A stretch of DNA of 7,097 bases. Origin: Muribaculaceae bacterium. GTDB lineage: Bacteria; Bacteroidota; Bacteroidia; Bacteroidales; Muribaculaceae. The translations under genes and the position numbers were made by a program. Below the pieces are notes generated by a model. That model did no database searches and was not told where the DNA came from. It saw nothing but the letters and a program-made list of their open reading frames with translations. Location of the stretch: positions 1 to 7,097 of the forward strand of contig JAIDBM010000315.1 of the NCBI GenBank assembly GCA_029056365.1, written 5' to 3'. Shown here one piece after another: positions 5,891-7,097 of this stretch. Position 1 is the stretch's first letter, and each line of letters starts with the position of its first letter.

Positions 5891-5928
5891 TGCTAATTTG
5901 AAAAAATTCTAAATAAGACCGCAAATTA

Positions 5929-5960
5929 TTTTCATAGTCCGCAAAAAATCACGACCTTTG
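5929..5960 (+). promoter_or_regulatory. Probable promoter of feoAB
   Basis: GACCTTTG at 5953-5960 matches 7 of 8 of the Bacteroides -7 box TAnnTTTG. A T-rich TTTT at 5929-5932 stands 20 nt upstream in place of TTTG. The start site would fall near 5965-5968, leaving a leader of roughly 15 nt before the ATG at 5981. No recognisable Fur or DtxR box was found around it, although iron control is common for feo genes. Confidence 0.5.
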
Positions 5961-5980
5961 CAGCCATAAAACATCTGCTT

Positions 5981-7097
5981 ATGAGATTATCGGAACTCAA
6001 AACCGGAGACACGGGCGTAATAGTCAGAATTTTAGGCCACGGAGCCTTTCGCAAGCGCGTAATCGAAATGGGCTTCGTGAAGGGCCGACCAATCAAGGTG
6101 CTGCTGCACGCTCCGCTGAAAGACCCCATCAAATACAACATAATGGGCTACGATGTATCGCTGCGGAGTTCTGAAGCAGACATGATAGAGGTAATGCCTT
6201 TGTCCGACGACAATGCCGCCGCACCGTCGGTTGGCAGCGGTACGGTCGTAGGCGAGTCGCTCGGACGGGAATTCGAGCAGTTGCGTCACACCATCAACGT
6301 GGCCCTCATAGGCAATCCGAACTGCGGCAAAACCTCTCTGTTCAACATCGCATCCGGTGCAAAAGAACATGTGGGCAATTATTCAGGGGTAACGGTCGAT
6401 GCCAAATCCGGCACTTTCGAGCACCGTGGATACCGATTCAACATAGTCGACCTTCCGGGCACCTACTCCCTGACATCATACTCGCCCGAGGAACTTTATG
6501 TGCGCGACTATCTGCGCGACAAAACACCCGATGTAATCATAAACGTGGTAGACGCCTCCAACCTTGAGCGGAATCTGTATCTGACCACCGAGCTTATCGA
6601 CATGGACCACCCCATGGTGATTGGGCTGAACATGTACGATGAGTTGCGCCGCGACGGCACCAGACTCGACTATTCGACACTCGGCAAGATGATAGGTGTG
6701 CCCATGGTGCCGGTAGTGGCCCGTACCGGCGAGGGCGTCGGACCGCTGTTCGATGAAGTTATTGAAGTGTTCGAAGAACGGCACAAGGCCGTTCGGCACA
6801 TCCATGTAAGTCTTGGCGCTGACATCGAAAACGCCCTGCGACAGATTATCGATGCCATCAAAGCCGACAAGGACATCGACCGCCATTTCTCGCCGCGCTA
6901 CCTGGCAATAAAACTGCTTGAAGGCGACAAGGATGCAGCCGCAAACATAGCGCGTGCCAGCGGTGGCAAGGAAATAACAGCTCTGAGCGAAAAACTCTCC
7001 GACGAACTCAAAAGCGTGCATGGCGATGAAGTTTCGGCAGTTATAGCATCTGAAAAATACGGATTCATCGCAGGAGCCCTTCACGAAACAATGGAAC
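5981..7097 (+). CDS. feoB: Ferrous iron transporter, FeoA-FeoB fusion (N-terminal part)
   Basis: The gene runs off the right edge; 372 codons are visible without a stop. Residues 1-73 form a FeoA-type SH3-like domain (MRLSELKTGDTGVIVRILGHGAFRKRVIEMGF, then a DVSLRSSEADMIEVMP ending). An Ala/Ser/Gly linker follows at about 75-95. From about 105 comes the FeoB G domain with its motifs in order: G1 GNPNCGKTS at 111-119 (K117), G2 GVTV with T138, G3 DLPG at 157-160, G4 NMYD at 217-220, and G5-like ARTGEG at 247-252. The helical GDI-type region follows from about 265. The membrane domain with its Gate motifs, which moves Fe2+ across the inner membrane, lies beyond the window. Separate FeoA proteins normally assist FeoB; here both are one chain, an arrangement known in Bacteroidales. 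The ATG is chosen because it opens the FeoA domain exactly and lies just after a plausible promoter. It is divergent from mce. Confidence 0.95.
   Translation, partial: MRLSELKTGDTGVIVRILGHGAFRKRVIEMGFVKGRPIKVLLHAPLKDPIKYNIMGYDVSLRSSEADMIEVMPLSDDNAAAPSVGSGTVVGESLGREFEQLRHTINVALIGNPNCGKTSLFNIASGAKEHVGNYSGVTVDAKSGTFEHRGYRFNIVDLPGTYSLTSYSPEELYVRDYLRDKTPDVIINVVDASNLERNLYLTTELIDMDHPMVIGLNMYDELRRDGTRLDYSTLGKMIGVPMVPVVARTGEGVGPLFDEVIEVFEERHKAVRHIHVSLGADIENALRQIIDAIKADKDIDRHFSPRYLAIKLLEGDKDAAANIARASGGKEITALSEKLSDELKSVHGDEVSAVIASEKYGFIAGALHETME

Noticed and set aside
5694..5912. A 72-codon plus-strand frame across the inverted-repeat element
   Set aside because: It is made largely of the repeat arms and a GC-rich core, is rich in Pro, Ser, Arg and Trp without recognisable structure, and the opposite strand is also open over much of the same region. 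It is best explained as a chance frame in a repeat.
6476..7084. A 202-codon minus-strand frame opposite feoB
   Set aside because: The plus strand encodes all the FeoB G motifs in order, so the minus-strand frame is a shadow.
1..7097. CRISPR arrays, tRNA or rRNA genes, phage or toxin-antitoxin modules
   Set aside because: No regularly spaced direct repeats, tRNA-like cloverleaf, rRNA signature or such module was seen on either strand.

Overview
The window reads as chromosomal DNA of a Bacteroidota species, most likely order Bacteroidales. The evidence is a leader with a perfect Bacteroides-type promoter (TTTG, 21 nt, TAAATTTG), A/T-rich leaders without clear Shine-Dalgarno sequences, a FeoA-FeoB fusion, and a sodium-pumping decarboxylase cluster whose small membrane subunit carries a lamin-tail domain. 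A family such as Muribaculaceae is possible, but this is inference.

Left part (1-750): the minus strand holds the first 53 codons of an unidentified exported protein, which continues beyond the window edge, and a complete 117-residue gene of unknown function. Two dyad-symmetric sequences (262-283 and 723-740) lie in the gaps here and could be operators.

Centre (750-5677): a minus-strand cluster transcribed right to left, in the order mce (methylmalonyl-CoA epimerase), mmdA (carboxyltransferase), mmdD (OadG-type membrane subunit), mmdC (biotin carrier), mmdB (membrane Na+ pump subunit). It ends at a strong intrinsic terminator (750-785). Together these genes would run the last steps of the succinate-to-propionate pathway. 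The epimerase makes (S)-methylmalonyl-CoA, MmdA moves its carboxyl group to the biotin on MmdC, and MmdB decarboxylates carboxybiotin while exporting Na+. MmdD would hold the complex at the membrane. The subunit order A-D-C-B matches the Veillonella/Propionigenium type of decarboxylase, without an mmdE gene. The adjacent epimerase favours methylmalonyl-CoA over oxaloacetate or glutaconyl-CoA as substrate.

Right part (5678-7097): between the divergently transcribed mce and feoAB lies a 186-bp element with 28-bp terminal inverted repeats (27/28 matching), each arm being itself a palindrome. It looks like a small non-coding mobile or REP/BIME-like repeat. Beyond it, on the plus strand, is a fused feoA-feoB gene for ferrous iron uptake, cut by the window edge before its membrane domain.

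Most of the window is ordinary metabolism. The points that best repay a second look are the inverted-repeat element, the lamin-tail/OadG fusion, the hairpin at the mce transcript start and the two intergenic dyads.
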